Assembly: GCA_050330205.1 (NCBI GenBank)
Contig: JBHJOA010000028.1
Location: 38,262 to 102,261 of the forward strand
Length of the DNA: 64,000 nucleotides
DNA from: Pelagibius sp050330205
Lineage (GTDB): Bacteria > Pseudomonadota > Alphaproteobacteria > Kiloniellales > Kiloniellaceae
Direction: 5' to 3'
Each line of letters starts with the position of its first letter. The stretch's first letter is position 1. The notes under the pieces are model-generated. The model searched no databases and was not told the origin of the DNA. It worked only from the letters and a program-made list of their open reading frames with translations. A program made the translations under genes and the position numbers. Below are positions 43,612-55,850 of the stretch, piece by piece.

Positions 43612-45033
43612 ATGACCGCGCGGATCCTGGTCGTCGACGACATTCCCGCCAATGTCAAATTGCTCGAGGTCAAGCTGACCGCCGAGTATTTCGACGTGGT
43701 CACCGCGCCGGACGGCCCGACCGCGCTGCAGCTGGCGCGCAGCGAGGCACCGGACCTCATACTGGCCGACGTCATGATGCCCGGCATGGACGGCTTCGAG
43801 CTGTGCCAGCGGCTGAAGGCCGACCCCGCGACCGCTCACATTCCCGTCGTCATGGTAACGGCGCTCAGCGACGTCGCCGACCGCGTGCGCGGCCTGGAGG
43901 CGGGGGCCGACGATTTCCTCACCAAGCCGGTCAACGATATCGCCCTCTTCGCCCGTGTGCGCTCGCTCGCCCGCCTGAAGCAGATGATGGACGAGCTGCG
44001 CGTCCGCCAGGCCGCCAGCGGCGACGGCGCGCTGCTCACCGAGTCCGATCTCGAGCTGTCCGGCGGACTGAACGACGCCCGCGTGCTGCTGGCCGATCCC
44101 AGCGAGACCCTGGCCGGCAAGGTGCAGAGCTACCTGGCCGAGGACGGCCACGAGACCCATCACGTGAAGAGCGGTCGCGACGCGCTGGTGCTGGCGCAGT
44201 CGCAACCCTTCGACCTGCTGATCGTCAGCCTGCATCTCGGCAAGGAGGACGGCCTCAGGCTCTGCTCGCAGTTCCGCTCGCAGGACGAGACCCGCCATGT
44301 GCCGATCCTGCTGCTGCTCGATGACGAAGACCTGCCGCGGCTGCCCAAGGGGCTGGAGATCGGCGTCACCGACTACCTGATCAAGCCGATCGACCGCAAC
44401 GAACTGCGCGCGCGCACGCGCACCCAGATCCGCCGCCGGCGCTATCACGACAAGCTGCGCGACATGCTGCAGCGCTCGGTGGCGCTGGCCTATACCGACA
44501 CGCTGACCGGCGTCTACAACCGCCGCTACATGAACGCGCACCTCGACCGCAAGATCATGGAGATCGCCGAGTCGGTGAAGCCGGTGTCGGTACTGATGTT
44601 CGACATCGACAACTTCAAGCCGATCAACGACACCTACGGCCACAAGGCCGGCGACGAGGTGCTGGTGGATCTGGCGCGGCGGGTGTCGCGGGGCGTGCGC
44701 GATATCGACCTGCTGTCGCGCTATGGCGGCGAGGAGTTCGTCATCGTGATGCCCGACGCCGACGTCGAAGTCGCCCTGGCGGTGGCCGAGCGCGTGCGGG
44801 CCCTGGTAGCCGACCAGCCGTTCCCCATTTCCAGTGGGCCCGGAGAACTCTCGGTCACCGTCTCGGTCGGCGTTGCCACCACCCGCGAGCCGACGGAGAC
44901 CACGGAGTCGCTGATCGGGCGCGCAGATGACGCGCTCTACCGCGCCAAGGGGCGCGGCCGCAACTGTGTCAGCTCGGCCGAAATCGACCAGCGCCTGCAG
45001 CGCCAGGCCATGCAGCCCGCCGCGCGGCGATAG
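43612..45033 (+). CDS. pleD: PleD-type response regulator / diguanylate cyclase
   Basis: 473 aa: receiver 1 (residues 1-120) with phosphoacceptor Asp53 in LADVMMPGMDG, receiver 2 (about 152-275) lacking the Asp (IVSLHLGKEDG) as in PleD, where it acts as a dimerisation adaptor, and GGDEF domain (about 300-465). The active site is GGEEF at 372-376 and the inhibitory site RDID at 363-366. It makes cyclic di-GMP on phosphorylation and controls polar development and the swarmer-to-stalked type transition. Second gene of divK-pleD. Confidence 0.95.
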   Translation: MTARILVVDDIPANVKLLEVKLTAEYFDVVTAPDGPTALQLARSEAPDLILADVMMPGMDGFELCQRLKADPATAHIPVVMVTALSDVADRVRGLEAGADDFLTKPVNDIALFARVRSLARLKQMMDELRVRQAASGDGALLTESDLELSGGLNDARVLLADPSETLAGKVQSYLAEDGHETHHVKSGRDALVLAQSQPFDLLIVSLHLGKEDGLRLCSQFRSQDETRHVPILLLLDDEDLPRLPKGLEIGVTDYLIKPIDRNELRARTRTQIRRRRYHDKLRDMLQRSVALAYTDTLTGVYNRRYMNAHLDRKIMEIAESVKPVSVLMFDIDNFKPINDTYGHKAGDEVLVDLARRVSRGVRDIDLLSRYGGEEFVIVMPDADVEVALAVAERVRALVADQPFPISSGPGELSVTVSVGVATTREPTETTESLIGRADDALYRAKGRGRNCVSSAEIDQRLQRQAMQPAARR

Positions 45034-45102
45034 GCGCCCACCACCCCGGCACACCCTCCGCGCCAGGTCCCGGCGCCACGTCCGGTCCGGCACCCGCAAC
45101 GG

Positions 45103-45131
45103 AAAACGGCCGCCCGGAGGGCGGCCGTTCC
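45103..45131 (-). terminator. Rho-independent terminator of rpmG
   Basis: On the minus strand, a 10-bp stem (AACGGCCGCC / GGCGGCCGTT, arms 45105-45114 and 45120-45129) is followed by TTTTCC. It begins about 30 bp after the rpmG stop. On the plus strand it could also serve pleD, but the T-tract is on the minus side. Confidence 0.75.
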
Positions 45132-45157
45132 AAGGCTTGGAGCAGGACGGGGCCGGC

Positions 45158-45325
45158 TCACTTCATCTTCGATTCCTTGAAGACGACGTGCTTGCGCGCG
45201 ACCGGATCGTACTTCCGCATCTCCAGCTTCTCGGTCATGGTGCGCGGGTTCTTCTTGGCCACGTAGAAGTATCCCGTGTCCGCAGTGCTCACCATCTTGA
45301 TCAGTTGCGTGGCTGGCTTGGCCAT
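45158..45325 (-). CDS. rpmG: 50S ribosomal protein L33
   Basis: 55 aa. MAKPATQLIKMVSTADTGYF then VAKKNPRTMTEKLEMRKYDP and ending VFKESKMK, the standard L33 pattern. This version lacks the Cys pairs of the zinc-binding paralogue. AAAGGA precedes the ATG at a normal distance. Located next to pleD and followed by a terminator, as in other alphaproteobacteria. Confidence 0.97.
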   Translation of the reverse strand: MAKPATQLIKMVSTADTGYFYVAKKNPRTMTEKLEMRKYDPVARKHVVFKESKMK

Positions 45326-45450
45326 GTCCGCTGTCCTTTGCCTGAAACTCGTCGAGGTTGCCGCGAAAATACTGTGCCCGGGCGCGCTGTCAAGCCCGGC
45401 GCGTCACCGGCGCCGTCCGGACGGCAAATAGGAATATTAGTCTATATCGC

Positions 45451-47055
45451 TCAGGAACCCGAACCGCCCGCCGGGGCGGCGACGGTCGCGGCGGTATCCG
45501 GCTGGCCGTGCAGGGTCCGGGCGTAGAGCCCCGGCTCCGCCAGCAGCTGCTGGGCCACCTCGAGGTCGACCTCCTGGTCGCCTTCGCGCGCCGGGCAGTT
45601 GGCCCTGAGGGCCTCCACCGCGTCGTCGTCGTTGGTGTCGATATCGCGGCGGCGCAAGTCGGCGGCAAGCGGCAGGGCCCCGCTGCGGATCAGTGCCAGC
45701 ACCTCGGCCGGGGAGGTGGCCTCGCCGCTGGTGCAGATATCGGGCAGCACGCCGCGGCGGTGCAGGGCGTAGCCGGACGGCGCGTGGAAGCGCGCCCAGG
45801 TGAGGATGAACTCGCCGCTGTTCGGCAGCGGCAGCACGGTCTGGACCGTTCCCTTGCCGAAGGAAGTGCTGCCGACCAGCACCGCGCGGCCGGAGTCCTG
45901 CAAGGCGGCGGCGACGATCTCAGACGCCGAGGCCGAACCGCTGTCGATCAGCACCACCACGGGGGCGCTCTCGGCGAGGTCGTCGGCCTTGGCACGGTAG
46001 TATTGATGGCTGTTGGTGTGGCGGCCGTGGACAGAGACGATGCGCCCGCCGGTGATGAAGGCATCGGATACCTCGATGGCCTGCTCGAGCAGGCCGCCGG
46101 GATTGCCGCGCAGGTCCAGGATGTAGCCGCTCAGGTCGTTGCCGATGTCCTTGCGGGCCTTGCGGATCTTTTCGCGCAGGGTGTCGGCGGTGCGGTTGTT
46201 GAAGCCGCTCAGCTTGATGTAGGCGACGTTGCCTTCGCGCCGGTAGGCGACGGTCTGCGGCACGATATGCGTGCGATTGACGGCGATGACCAGCGGCGAG
46301 CGCTCGCCCTCGCGCTGGATCGAGAGGTCTACCTTGGAACCGGTGCGCCCGCGCAGCCGGTTCACCGCTTCGCGCTGGCTCAGGCCCTCGACGCTCTCGC
46401 CATCGATGGCGACGATGACGTCGTCCGGGAGCAGGCCGGCGGTTTCCGCCGGGGTCTCCTCCATGACGGAGAGCACCAGCACGCCGTCCTCGATGAGGCG
46501 GATGCGGATGCCGATGCCGCCGAAACCTTCCCGGTTCTCGCGGTTTTCCCGCGCCGCGTCGCGACCGGCGTAGCGCGAGTAGCCGTCGAGCTGGCTCAGC
46601 AGGCCGTCGAACACGACCTCGTAGAGCCGTTCCGGATCGGTGGTGTCGAGGTCGGCGGAGTGATAGCGGGTGGCGGAGATTACCGCTGCGGTGAGGGCGC
46701 CCCAGGCATCGGCGTCGCTCGGATCGGGCACCGGGTAGCTCGCCATCTGGTGGCCGTCGATGGTGACCCGCAGGCGGGTGCCGTCACTCTGGATTCCGAT
46801 GGCCGGGTCGATGCTGGCCAGGCTGCTCATGCCGGCGACGGCGAGGTCCGCCACCGCGACCTCTTCGATGTAGACGTCGGTGACGTCCTGGTAGCCGGCG
46901 GTAAATAGGCGGTGGGCGCGGGATTCGTCGTAGCCGACGGGCGGCGTGCTGTCCTGGGAGGCGCAGGCCACCATGACGAAAGCGAGGCAAAGCGGCCCGG
47001 CGCGGCGCAGCAGATCGTTGTACTCAACGACTGTCTCGCGACCCCGGCTGAACAC
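45451..47055 (-). CDS. S41-family C-terminal processing peptidase (CtpA-like), probable lipoprotein
   Basis: About 534 aa from a GTG at 47055, chosen because the stretch AGPLCLAFVMVACAS would then be a signal sequence ending in a lipobox-like Cys; a start at 47217 reaches further upstream. A PDZ domain (about residues 175-265: FGGIGIRIRLIEDGVLVLSV) presents substrates. The S41 catalytic domain has nucleophile Ser in LIDSGSASASEIV and general-base Lys in TSFGKGTVQTV. Such proteases trim periplasmic proteins from the C terminus. The C-terminal 100 residues are not conserved to my eye. Separated from rnr by about 200 bp. Confidence 0.88.
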   Translation of the reverse strand: MFSRGRETVVEYNDLLRRAGPLCLAFVMVACASQDSTPPVGYDESRAHRLFTAGYQDVTDVYIEEVAVADLAVAGMSSLASIDPAIGIQSDGTRLRVTIDGHQMASYPVPDPSDADAWGALTAAVISATRYHSADLDTTDPERLYEVVFDGLLSQLDGYSRYAGRDAARENRENREGFGGIGIRIRLIEDGVLVLSVMEETPAETAGLLPDDVIVAIDGESVEGLSQREAVNRLRGRTGSKVDLSIQREGERSPLVIAVNRTHIVPQTVAYRREGNVAYIKLSGFNNRTADTLREKIRKARKDIGNDLSGYILDLRGNPGGLLEQAIEVSDAFITGGRIVSVHGRHTNSHQYYRAKADDLAESAPVVVLIDSGSASASEIVAAALQDSGRAVLVGSTSFGKGTVQTVLPLPNSGEFILTWARFHAPSGYALHRRGVLPDICTSGEATSPAEVLALIRSGALPLAADLRRRDIDTNDDDAVEALRANCPAREGDQEVDLEVAQQLLAEPGLYARTLHGQPDTAATVAAPAGGSGS

Positions 47056-47251
47056 TCCAAGCAAGCTCTCTAGTCTCCGCAACCCCTTGCGCTCCCTGCG
47101 AAAGCCACAATAGACGAAGTCGTTAACCTTGCGCAAAGCGCAAATTCGTTCGCCCAAGGACGTTTGCCCTTTCGGACCAGATGTATACCGGCCCCAGTAA
47201 GCACCCGGCGGAGTCAAAGATTCGTTAATGCCCGAGTAACATTTGCGGCGG

Positions 47252-49684
47252 TTATCGCCGGCGGGCAGGGCGCCCCTTGCCGGCCTTGCGGCCGCTTGCC
47301 CCTGGGCCCCTGCCGGCGTCGCCGCCGGACCTGCTCTTTCTGGCGGACTTCTTCGAATCCACGCGTTTTTTGCCCTTTCGGGCGCTTTTAGCAGGCATTT
47401 GTGGCGGTTTTCGGGAGCCGCCGTTGCCGTCGTCCGCGTCGCCCGAAGGTTCGCCGGCGTCCCCGGCCTCGTCGAGGGCGAGGATGAGGCCGCCGGTCAT
47501 CGGCTCGGCCTCCAGCAGGCGGACGCGCAGGCGGTCGCCGAGGCGGTAGACGCGGCCCCAGCGCTGACCCTCCAGGGTGTGGCGCGCTTCGACGTGGTGA
47601 TAGAAGTCGTTGGGCAGGGTGCTGATGGGGATCAGCCCGTCGGCGCCGGTGTCGTCGAGGGTGACGAAGAGGCCGAAGCGGGTGACTCCGTTGACCCGGC
47701 CCCAGAAGCGGGCGCCGACCCGGTCCTGCAGGAAGGCGGCGGTGAAGCGGTCGACGGCGTCGCGCTCGGCGGCGGCGGAACTGCGCTCGGTGGCGCTGAT
47801 GTGGCCGCCGATCTCCTCGAAGGCGTGCTCGCTGCCCGGCGGCAGGCCGTCGTCGCCCAGCCCCAGGCCGCCGACCAGGGCCCGGTGCACCAGCAGGTCG
47901 GCATAGCGGCGGATCGGCGAGGTGAAGTGGGCGTAGTGGGTGAGCGCCAGGCCGAAGTGGCCGATATTGTCGGGGCTGTACATCGCCTGGCTCTGGGCGC
48001 GCAGGATGAGATCGTTCACCAGCCGCGCCTCGGGCTTGCCCTCGACCTTCAGCAGCAGTTGGGTCAGGTTGCGCGGGCGTACCACCTGCGAGGCGTTGAA
48101 GCGCAGGCCGAGGTCGCGCAGCACCTCCGCCAGCGCCGCCAGCCGCAGCGGGTCGGGCTTGTCGTGGATGCGGTACATGCAGGGCTGGCGCAGGCGCTCC
48201 AGCTCCCGCGCGGCCGCCACGTTGGCGGCGATCATGAATTCCTCGATCAGGCGGTGGCTGTCCAGCCGGGTGCGGGTTTCGATGGCCGCCACGCGGCCCT
48301 CCGCGTCGAGGCGGATCTTGCGCTCCGGCAGGTCGAGTTCCAGGGTGCCGCGCGCCTGGCGCGCCGCGAGCAGCGCCTCGAAGGCGCCATAGAGGTTGGG
48401 CATCACCGCCTGCAGCACCGGGCCGTTGTCGCCGCCGGGCTGGCCGTCGCGGGCCGCCTGCACTTCCTCGTAGGTGAGGCGCGCCGCGGAACGCATCAGG
48501 CCGCGCACGAAACGATGCCCGCGCTCGTTGCCTTCGGCGTCGATCCACAGGTGGACCGCCATGCAGGGACGGTCCTCGCGCGGGTTCAGCGAGCACCAGC
48601 CGTTGGACAGCGCCGTCGGCAGCATCGGCAGCACGCGGTCGGGGAAGTAGGTCGAGTTGCCGCGGGCGTAGGCGGCGCGGTCGAGTGCGCTGCCGGACCG
48701 CACGTAGTGGGCGACGTCGGCGATGGCGACCAGCAGGTGCCAGCCGCCGGGGTTCTTCGGATCGTCGTCGGGTTCGGCGAAGACCGCGTCGTCGAAGTCG
48801 CGCGCATCGGCGCCGTCGATGGTGACCAGCGGGATGTCGCGCAGATCCTGGCGGCGGCCGAGCGGCGCCGCGGTGGCGGCCTCGGCCTCGGCGATGGCCT
48901 TTTGCGGAAACTCGCTGATGAGGCCGTGCTCGTGCAGGGTGATGAGGCTCAGCGAGCGGGGGTCGTCGCCCTGGCCGAGACGCTCCAGCACCCGCACGCT
49001 GCGCAGGCCGAGGCTGTCGCGCTGGCGCCGCGCCGGCAGGATCTCCGCCAGCACCAGTTCGCCGGGCGCGGCGCCGCCGGCATCGGCGGCGCGCAGGATG
49101 AAGTCCTTCTTGGCGCGGCGGTCGGTCGGCCGCAGGCGGCCGCCCTCGCTGCCCGTCTCGTAGACGCCGAGCACGCGCTGCGGCGGCCGGTCGAGCTTGC
49201 GGATGACCTGGGCTTCGTAGTTGCCGTCGTCGCCGAGCTTGAGGCGGACCAGGGCCCGCTCGCCCATGGCCAGCAGCGCGCGGCTGTGCTTTTCCGGCGC
49301 CATGTAGATGCGCGGCGGCGCGCCCTTTTCCTCTTCCCAGACGGTGGGGCGGGCCAGCAGTTCGCCGTCCTCGTCCATTCCCGACACCTCGACCACCAGC
49401 ACGTTGGGCAGGCGCCCGGGCGCGGCGTGGCGGCGCGACGGCTGTTTCTCGAGCTTGCCGTCCTGGCGCAGCTCCTTCAGCAGCGCCTTCAGGCGGATGC
49501 GGTCGTTGCTGCCCTTGATGCGAAAGGCGCGCGCGATCTCGCGCTTGCCGACGGGCTCGGCGCTCTCGGCGATGAACGCGAGAACCTGTTCCTTGCTGGG
49601 GAAGGGTGTGGAGGAGGCCCTGTCCGGCTTGCCGGGGTCGGTGTCCGGCTGGCCGGGGTCGGCCGGATCCTTCTTGGCGGCCAA
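47252..49684 (-). CDS. rnr: Ribonuclease R
   Basis: About 810 aa. The start is probably the TTG at 49684, two bases after the topA stop (TGACCTTG). The open frame extends much further upstream but only antiphase through topA. Order: N-terminal winged-helix domain, cold-shock domains, the RNB catalytic domain and an S1 domain. RNB has IDGADARDFDDAVFAEPDDD with the metal-binding Asp cluster, and FTSPIRRYADLLVHRALV. S1 is FWGRVNGVTRFGLFVTLD. The C-terminal ~60 residues are a Lys/Arg/Ser/Gly-rich tail. RNase R degrades structured RNA 3'-5'. Coupled to topA. Confidence 0.95.
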   Translation of the reverse strand: MAAKKDPADPGQPDTDPGKPDRASSTPFPSKEQVLAFIAESAEPVGKREIARAFRIKGSNDRIRLKALLKELRQDGKLEKQPSRRHAAPGRLPNVLVVEVSGMDEDGELLARPTVWEEEKGAPPRIYMAPEKHSRALLAMGERALVRLKLGDDGNYEAQVIRKLDRPPQRVLGVYETGSEGGRLRPTDRRAKKDFILRAADAGGAAPGELVLAEILPARRQRDSLGLRSVRVLERLGQGDDPRSLSLITLHEHGLISEFPQKAIAEAEAATAAPLGRRQDLRDIPLVTIDGADARDFDDAVFAEPDDDPKNPGGWHLLVAIADVAHYVRSGSALDRAAYARGNSTYFPDRVLPMLPTALSNGWCSLNPREDRPCMAVHLWIDAEGNERGHRFVRGLMRSAARLTYEEVQAARDGQPGGDNGPVLQAVMPNLYGAFEALLAARQARGTLELDLPERKIRLDAEGRVAAIETRTRLDSHRLIEEFMIAANVAAARELERLRQPCMYRIHDKPDPLRLAALAEVLRDLGLRFNASQVVRPRNLTQLLLKVEGKPEARLVNDLILRAQSQAMYSPDNIGHFGLALTHYAHFTSPIRRYADLLVHRALVGGLGLGDDGLPPGSEHAFEEIGGHISATERSSAAAERDAVDRFTAAFLQDRVGARFWGRVNGVTRFGLFVTLDDTGADGLIPISTLPNDFYHHVEARHTLEGQRWGRVYRLGDRLRVRLLEAEPMTGGLILALDEAGDAGEPSGDADDGNGGSRKPPQMPAKSARKGKKRVDSKKSARKSRSGGDAGRGPGASGRKAGKGRPARRR

Positions 49685-49686
49685 GG

Positions 49687-52401
<2,715 letters not shown>

Positions 52402-52537
52402 GAGGCGCGGATACTTCGCTCGGGTTCCTTACCAACTTCCTAACGGGGCGAGGTGGCGTCGGTTCGATCCCTTGCCCGATGGCCGCAAGGGAGGGCGGAA
52501 GCCGCCGGCTGGCACTGCAGACCGACGGGGCCCGTCG

Positions 52538-53671
52538 TCATAAAGGGTCGGCGGGGGCTTTGTAAAGCCGCGCAAACCGGTTGCCCGGGTGGCGTTCGAC
52601 CCTTCCGGCCAGCTCCAGTTCCAGCAGAACGCCGTGGACGGCGGCGATCGGCAGGCCGCTCTGGCGCGCCACGTCGTCCACCTGGATGGGCTCGGCGCCG
52701 AGCAGTTCCTCGATCGCCGCGCGCTCGGCATTGCCGGGCTCCGGCGCCGGCGGCAGCGCCCGGACGAGGCTGTGGGAGGCCGCCGCCGGCCGCCTGAGCG
52801 GGGCCAGCACCTCCAGCACGTCGGCCGCCGATTCGATCAGGGTGGCGCCGTCGCGGATCAGGCGGTTGCAGCCGCCGGCGCGCGGGTCGAGGGGCGAGCC
52901 GGGCACGGCGAAGACCTCGCGGCCCTGGTCGCCGGCGCAGCGCGCGGTGATCAGCGAGCCGGAACGCTTGGCCGCCTCGACCACGACGACGCCCAGGGAG
53001 AGGCCGGAAATCAGGCGGTTGCGGCGCGGGAAGTGGCGCGCCTGCGGGGTCACGCCCAGCGGGATCTCCGAGACGACCGCGCCGTTCTCGCGGATTTCCC
53101 GGTGCAGGCCGTCGTTCTCCGGCGGGTAGATTACGTCGACGCCGCCGGCCACCACGGCGATGGTCGGCCGCGGCAGGCAGCCGCTATGCGCGGCCGTGTC
53201 GATGCCGCGGGCGAGGCCGGAGGCCACCGCGAAGCCCGCCTCGGCGAGGTCGGCGGCCAAGCGCCCGGCCAGGCGGCGGCCGTTGGCCGAGGCGTTGCGG
53301 GCGCCGACGATGCCGACGGCGGGCAGCGCCAGCGCCTCGGCGCGCCCGAGCAGGCAGAGCAGCGGCGGGGCGTCGTCGAGGGCCGCCAGCAGGGCCGGAT
53401 AGCCGGGTTCGCAGAGCGCGATCAGGTTCACACCAGCCTTGCGGGTGGCCTTCAGCTCGGACTCGGCCTCGCCAGGGCCGCAGAGGCGGATCTTGCGTTT
53501 GGCCCCGGCCCGGCGGGCGAGGTCCGGCAGCGCCTCCAGGGCGGCCGCCGGGCTGCCGTAGCGCTCCAGGAGCTGGCGGAAGACGACGGGGCCGACGTTC
53601 TCCGAACGGATGAGCCGCAGCCAGTCGAGCCGCTGGTCATCGCTCAGGGGTTTAGTTGCCGCCTCCGCCAT
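52538..53671 (-). CDS. dprA: DNA-processing protein DprA
   Basis: 377 aa from the ATG at 53671, with AAGGCG upstream; a TTG at 53707 is possible. DprA loads RecA on incoming single strands during transformation. Rossmann-fold core: VGIVGARNASANGRR, ASGLARGIDTAAHSG, FPRRNRLISGLSLGVVVVEA, SGSLITARCAGDQGREVFAV. An N-terminal helical SAM-like domain and a C-terminal winged helix (residues about 310-370) complete it. The first gene of dprA-topA-rnr. Confidence 0.94.
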   Translation of the reverse strand: MAEAATKPLSDDQRLDWLRLIRSENVGPVVFRQLLERYGSPAAALEALPDLARRAGAKRKIRLCGPGEAESELKATRKAGVNLIALCEPGYPALLAALDDAPPLLCLLGRAEALALPAVGIVGARNASANGRRLAGRLAADLAEAGFAVASGLARGIDTAAHSGCLPRPTIAVVAGGVDVIYPPENDGLHREIRENGAVVSEIPLGVTPQARHFPRRNRLISGLSLGVVVVEAAKRSGSLITARCAGDQGREVFAVPGSPLDPRAGGCNRLIRDGATLIESAADVLEVLAPLRRPAAASHSLVRALPPAPEPGNAERAAIEELLGAEPIQVDDVARQSGLPIAAVHGVLLELELAGRVERHPGNRFARLYKAPADPL

Positions 53672-53750
53672 CGCCTTAAAATCGTCGCGCGGGGCGCTGA
53701 AGGTCAAGGGCCTTGGAGGAGGGGCGCACCGCCGGTGCCACTACACCGAC

Positions 53751-53836
53751 TGTCATGCTCGGCCATCGAGCCGAGCATCCAGGGCAAGCGCTTCGACGCC
53801 TGCCCCTGGACCCTCGGGTCAAGCCCGAGGGTGACA
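53751..53836. repeat. Composite palindromic repeat cluster 2
   Basis: A type B hairpin (CATGCTCGGCCATCGAGCCG and onward, 53751-53784) and a type A hairpin (ACCCTCGGGTCAAGCCCGAG and onward, 53809-53836) in the 212-bp gap between plsY and dprA. The type B loop here (CATC) differs from the CTTGT loop of other copies. Confidence 0.8.
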
Positions 53837-53883
53837 GTTTTATTTGTGGATAAGATGTTGCGCCCTGATTCTTATCCTGGAAC

Positions 53884-54504
53884 TTAGCCCTTCTTGCCGC
53901 CGATCTTGGATTCCTGGCCGCTGAGCAGGCGGCGGATGTTCTCGTGGTGGCGCAGCCAGACGAGGGCGGCCAGGGCGGCGGTCAGCTCGACCATCTGCAG
54001 GTCGGCGAGCAGGAACCAGCTCACCAGCGGCGCCGCGGCGACGGCGACCAGGGCCGCCAGGGAGGAGTAGCGGGTTACGAAGGCGACGATGAGCCAGACG
54101 AGGCAGGAGGCGGCGCCCAGCAGCGGCGACAGCCCCAGCAGCACGCCCAGGGTGGTCGCCACGCCCTTGCCGCCCTTGAAGCCGAGCCAGACCGGGAAGA
54201 GGTGGCCGATGACGGCGCCGAAGCCGGCGACCAGGGCCATGTCGGGCCCCCACAGCTTGGCGATGAGCACGGCGGCGGCGCCCTTGCCGCCGTCCAGCAG
54301 CAGGGTGGCGGCGGCGAGGCCCTTGCGGCCCGTGCGCAGCACGTTGGTGGCGCCGATGTTGCCGGAGCCGATCTGCCGCACGTCGCCGAGCCCTGCCATG
54401 CGGGTCAGGACCAGGCCGAAGGGGATCGAGCCCAGCAGGTAGCCGCTGGCCAGTGCCGCCAGCAGGTAGGGCCAGGCAAATTCCCAGGAGATCGGATCGG
54501 GCAT
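53884..54504 (-). CDS. plsY: Glycerol-3-phosphate acyltransferase PlsY
   Basis: 206 aa inner-membrane enzyme that transfers an acyl group from acyl-phosphate to glycerol-3-phosphate, the first step of phospholipid synthesis. About five to six hydrophobic helices. Family motifs: LGSIPFGLVLTR, GSGNIGATNVLRTGRKG, and GFKGGKGVATTLGVLLG. It follows pyrC by 16 bp on the same strand. Confidence 0.96.
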   Translation of the reverse strand: MPDPISWEFAWPYLLAALASGYLLGSIPFGLVLTRMAGLGDVRQIGSGNIGATNVLRTGRKGLAAATLLLDGGKGAAAVLIAKLWGPDMALVAGFGAVIGHLFPVWLGFKGGKGVATTLGVLLGLSPLLGAASCLVWLIVAFVTRYSSLAALVAVAAAPLVSWFLLADLQMVELTAALAALVWLRHHENIRRLLSGQESKIGGKKG

Positions 54505-54520
54505 GGCCGCGGCGCCGCCG

Positions 54521-55825
54521 TCAGGCCGCTTCGAAGAGGCTGCGGCCGTCGACCACGGTGCGGCGCACCCGGCCCTGCACCGGCAGGCCCTCGAAGGGGC
54601 TGTTCTTGGACTTGCTGGCGAAGCCGTCCGGCTCGATCTTCCAGGCCCGCTCGGGATCGAAGATCACCAGGTCCGCCGGCATGCCCTTGGCCAGCCGCCC
54701 GGCCTTCAGCCCCAGGATCTCCGCCGGCCGCAGCGACAGCCGCGCCAGCAGGTCGAGCAGCCCGGCCTTGCCGGCGTGGTAGATCTGCAGGGTCAGCGGC
54801 AGCAGCGTTTCCAGGCCGACGATGCCGGGCTCGGCGATGGCGAAGGGCAGACGCTTCGATTCCACGTCGTGCGGGCTGTGGTCGCTGGCGACAGCGTCGA
54901 TGGTGCCGTCGGCGACGGCCTCGAGGATGGCCTGGCGGTCGTCCTCGCCGCGCAGCGGCGGCGAGACCTTGGCGAAGGTGCGGTAGTCGGCGACCGCGAA
55001 CTCGTTGAGGGCGAAGTAGTGCGGGGCGGTGTCGCAGGTGACGTTCAGGCCGCGTGCCTTGGCGCGGCGGATCGCCTCGACGCTCTCGGCCGTGGAGATG
55101 TGCGCCGCGTGGTAGCGTCCGCCGGTCATCTCGACCAGGCGCAGGTCGCGCTCGATCATCATCACCTCGGCCAGCTTGGGAATTCCGGGCAGGCCGAGTC
55201 GGGTGGCCATCTCGCCGCCGTTCATGGCGCCACCGGCCAGGCTCGGCTCCTCCGGGTGCTGCACGATGAGGTGGCCGAAGGTGGTGGCGTAGGCCAGCGC
55301 CCGGCGCATCACCTGGGGATTCTCCACCGCTTTCAGGCCGTCGGTGAAGGCGACGGCGCCGCTTTCCGCCAGCAGGCCCATCTCGGTCAGCTCGCGGCCC
55401 TCGAGGTTCCGGGTCACGGCGGCGTAGGTGTAGACCTTGACGCGCTTGGCCTCGCGGGCGCGCCGGGCGATGAACTCGACGCCGGCGACGTCGTCGATCA
55501 CCGGCTCGGTGTTGGGCAGGGCGACCATGGAGGTGACGCCGCCGGCGGCCGCGGCGCGCCCGGCGCTGTCCATGGTCTCCTTGTGCTCCTCGCCCGGCTC
55601 GCGGATCTGCACCCGCATGTCGACCAGGCCGGGCGCCAGACAGGCGCCGCCGCAGTCGACCTTCTGCAGGCCGGCCGGCACGCCTTCCCGGAACAGATCC
55701 GGGCCCAGGTCGGTGATCCGGCCGTCCTCGGTCAGCAGGGCGCCGCGGACGTCGAGGCCGCTGGCCGGGTCCAGCAGGCGCGCGTTGACGTAGACGGTGC
55801 GATGCTTCGGGGCGGGAGCGGTCAC
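54521..55825 (-). CDS. pyrC: Dihydroorotase-family protein with degenerate metal site
   Basis: 434 aa, full length for the class I dihydroorotase family. The usual D-x-H-x-H motif near the N terminus reads DMRVQIREPG: both metal-binding His are replaced (Arg71 and Gln73). Other features remain, including HAAHISTAES, DTAPHYFAL and ASDHSPHD. It is therefore probably a non-catalytic partner of aspartate transcarbamoylase (pseudo-dihydroorotase), as known from other proteobacterial PyrB complexes, and an active dihydroorotase should be encoded elsewhere. It follows pyrB by 25 bp. Confidence 0.88.
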   Translation of the reverse strand: MTAPAPKHRTVYVNARLLDPASGLDVRGALLTEDGRITDLGPDLFREGVPAGLQKVDCGGACLAPGLVDMRVQIREPGEEHKETMDSAGRAAAAGGVTSMVALPNTEPVIDDVAGVEFIARRAREAKRVKVYTYAAVTRNLEGRELTEMGLLAESGAVAFTDGLKAVENPQVMRRALAYATTFGHLIVQHPEEPSLAGGAMNGGEMATRLGLPGIPKLAEVMMIERDLRLVEMTGGRYHAAHISTAESVEAIRRAKARGLNVTCDTAPHYFALNEFAVADYRTFAKVSPPLRGEDDRQAILEAVADGTIDAVASDHSPHDVESKRLPFAIAEPGIVGLETLLPLTLQIYHAGKAGLLDLLARLSLRPAEILGLKAGRLAKGMPADLVIFDPERAWKIEPDGFASKSKNSPFEGLPVQGRVRRTVVDGRSLFEAA

Positions 55826-55850
55826 GGGGTATCTTTCAAGTCGGCGCCGC

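Noticed and set aside
52455..52470. GGTTCGATCCC resembling a tRNA T-arm
   Set aside because: The flanking bases do not pair as a T-stem and no acceptor, D or anticodon arm can be drawn.
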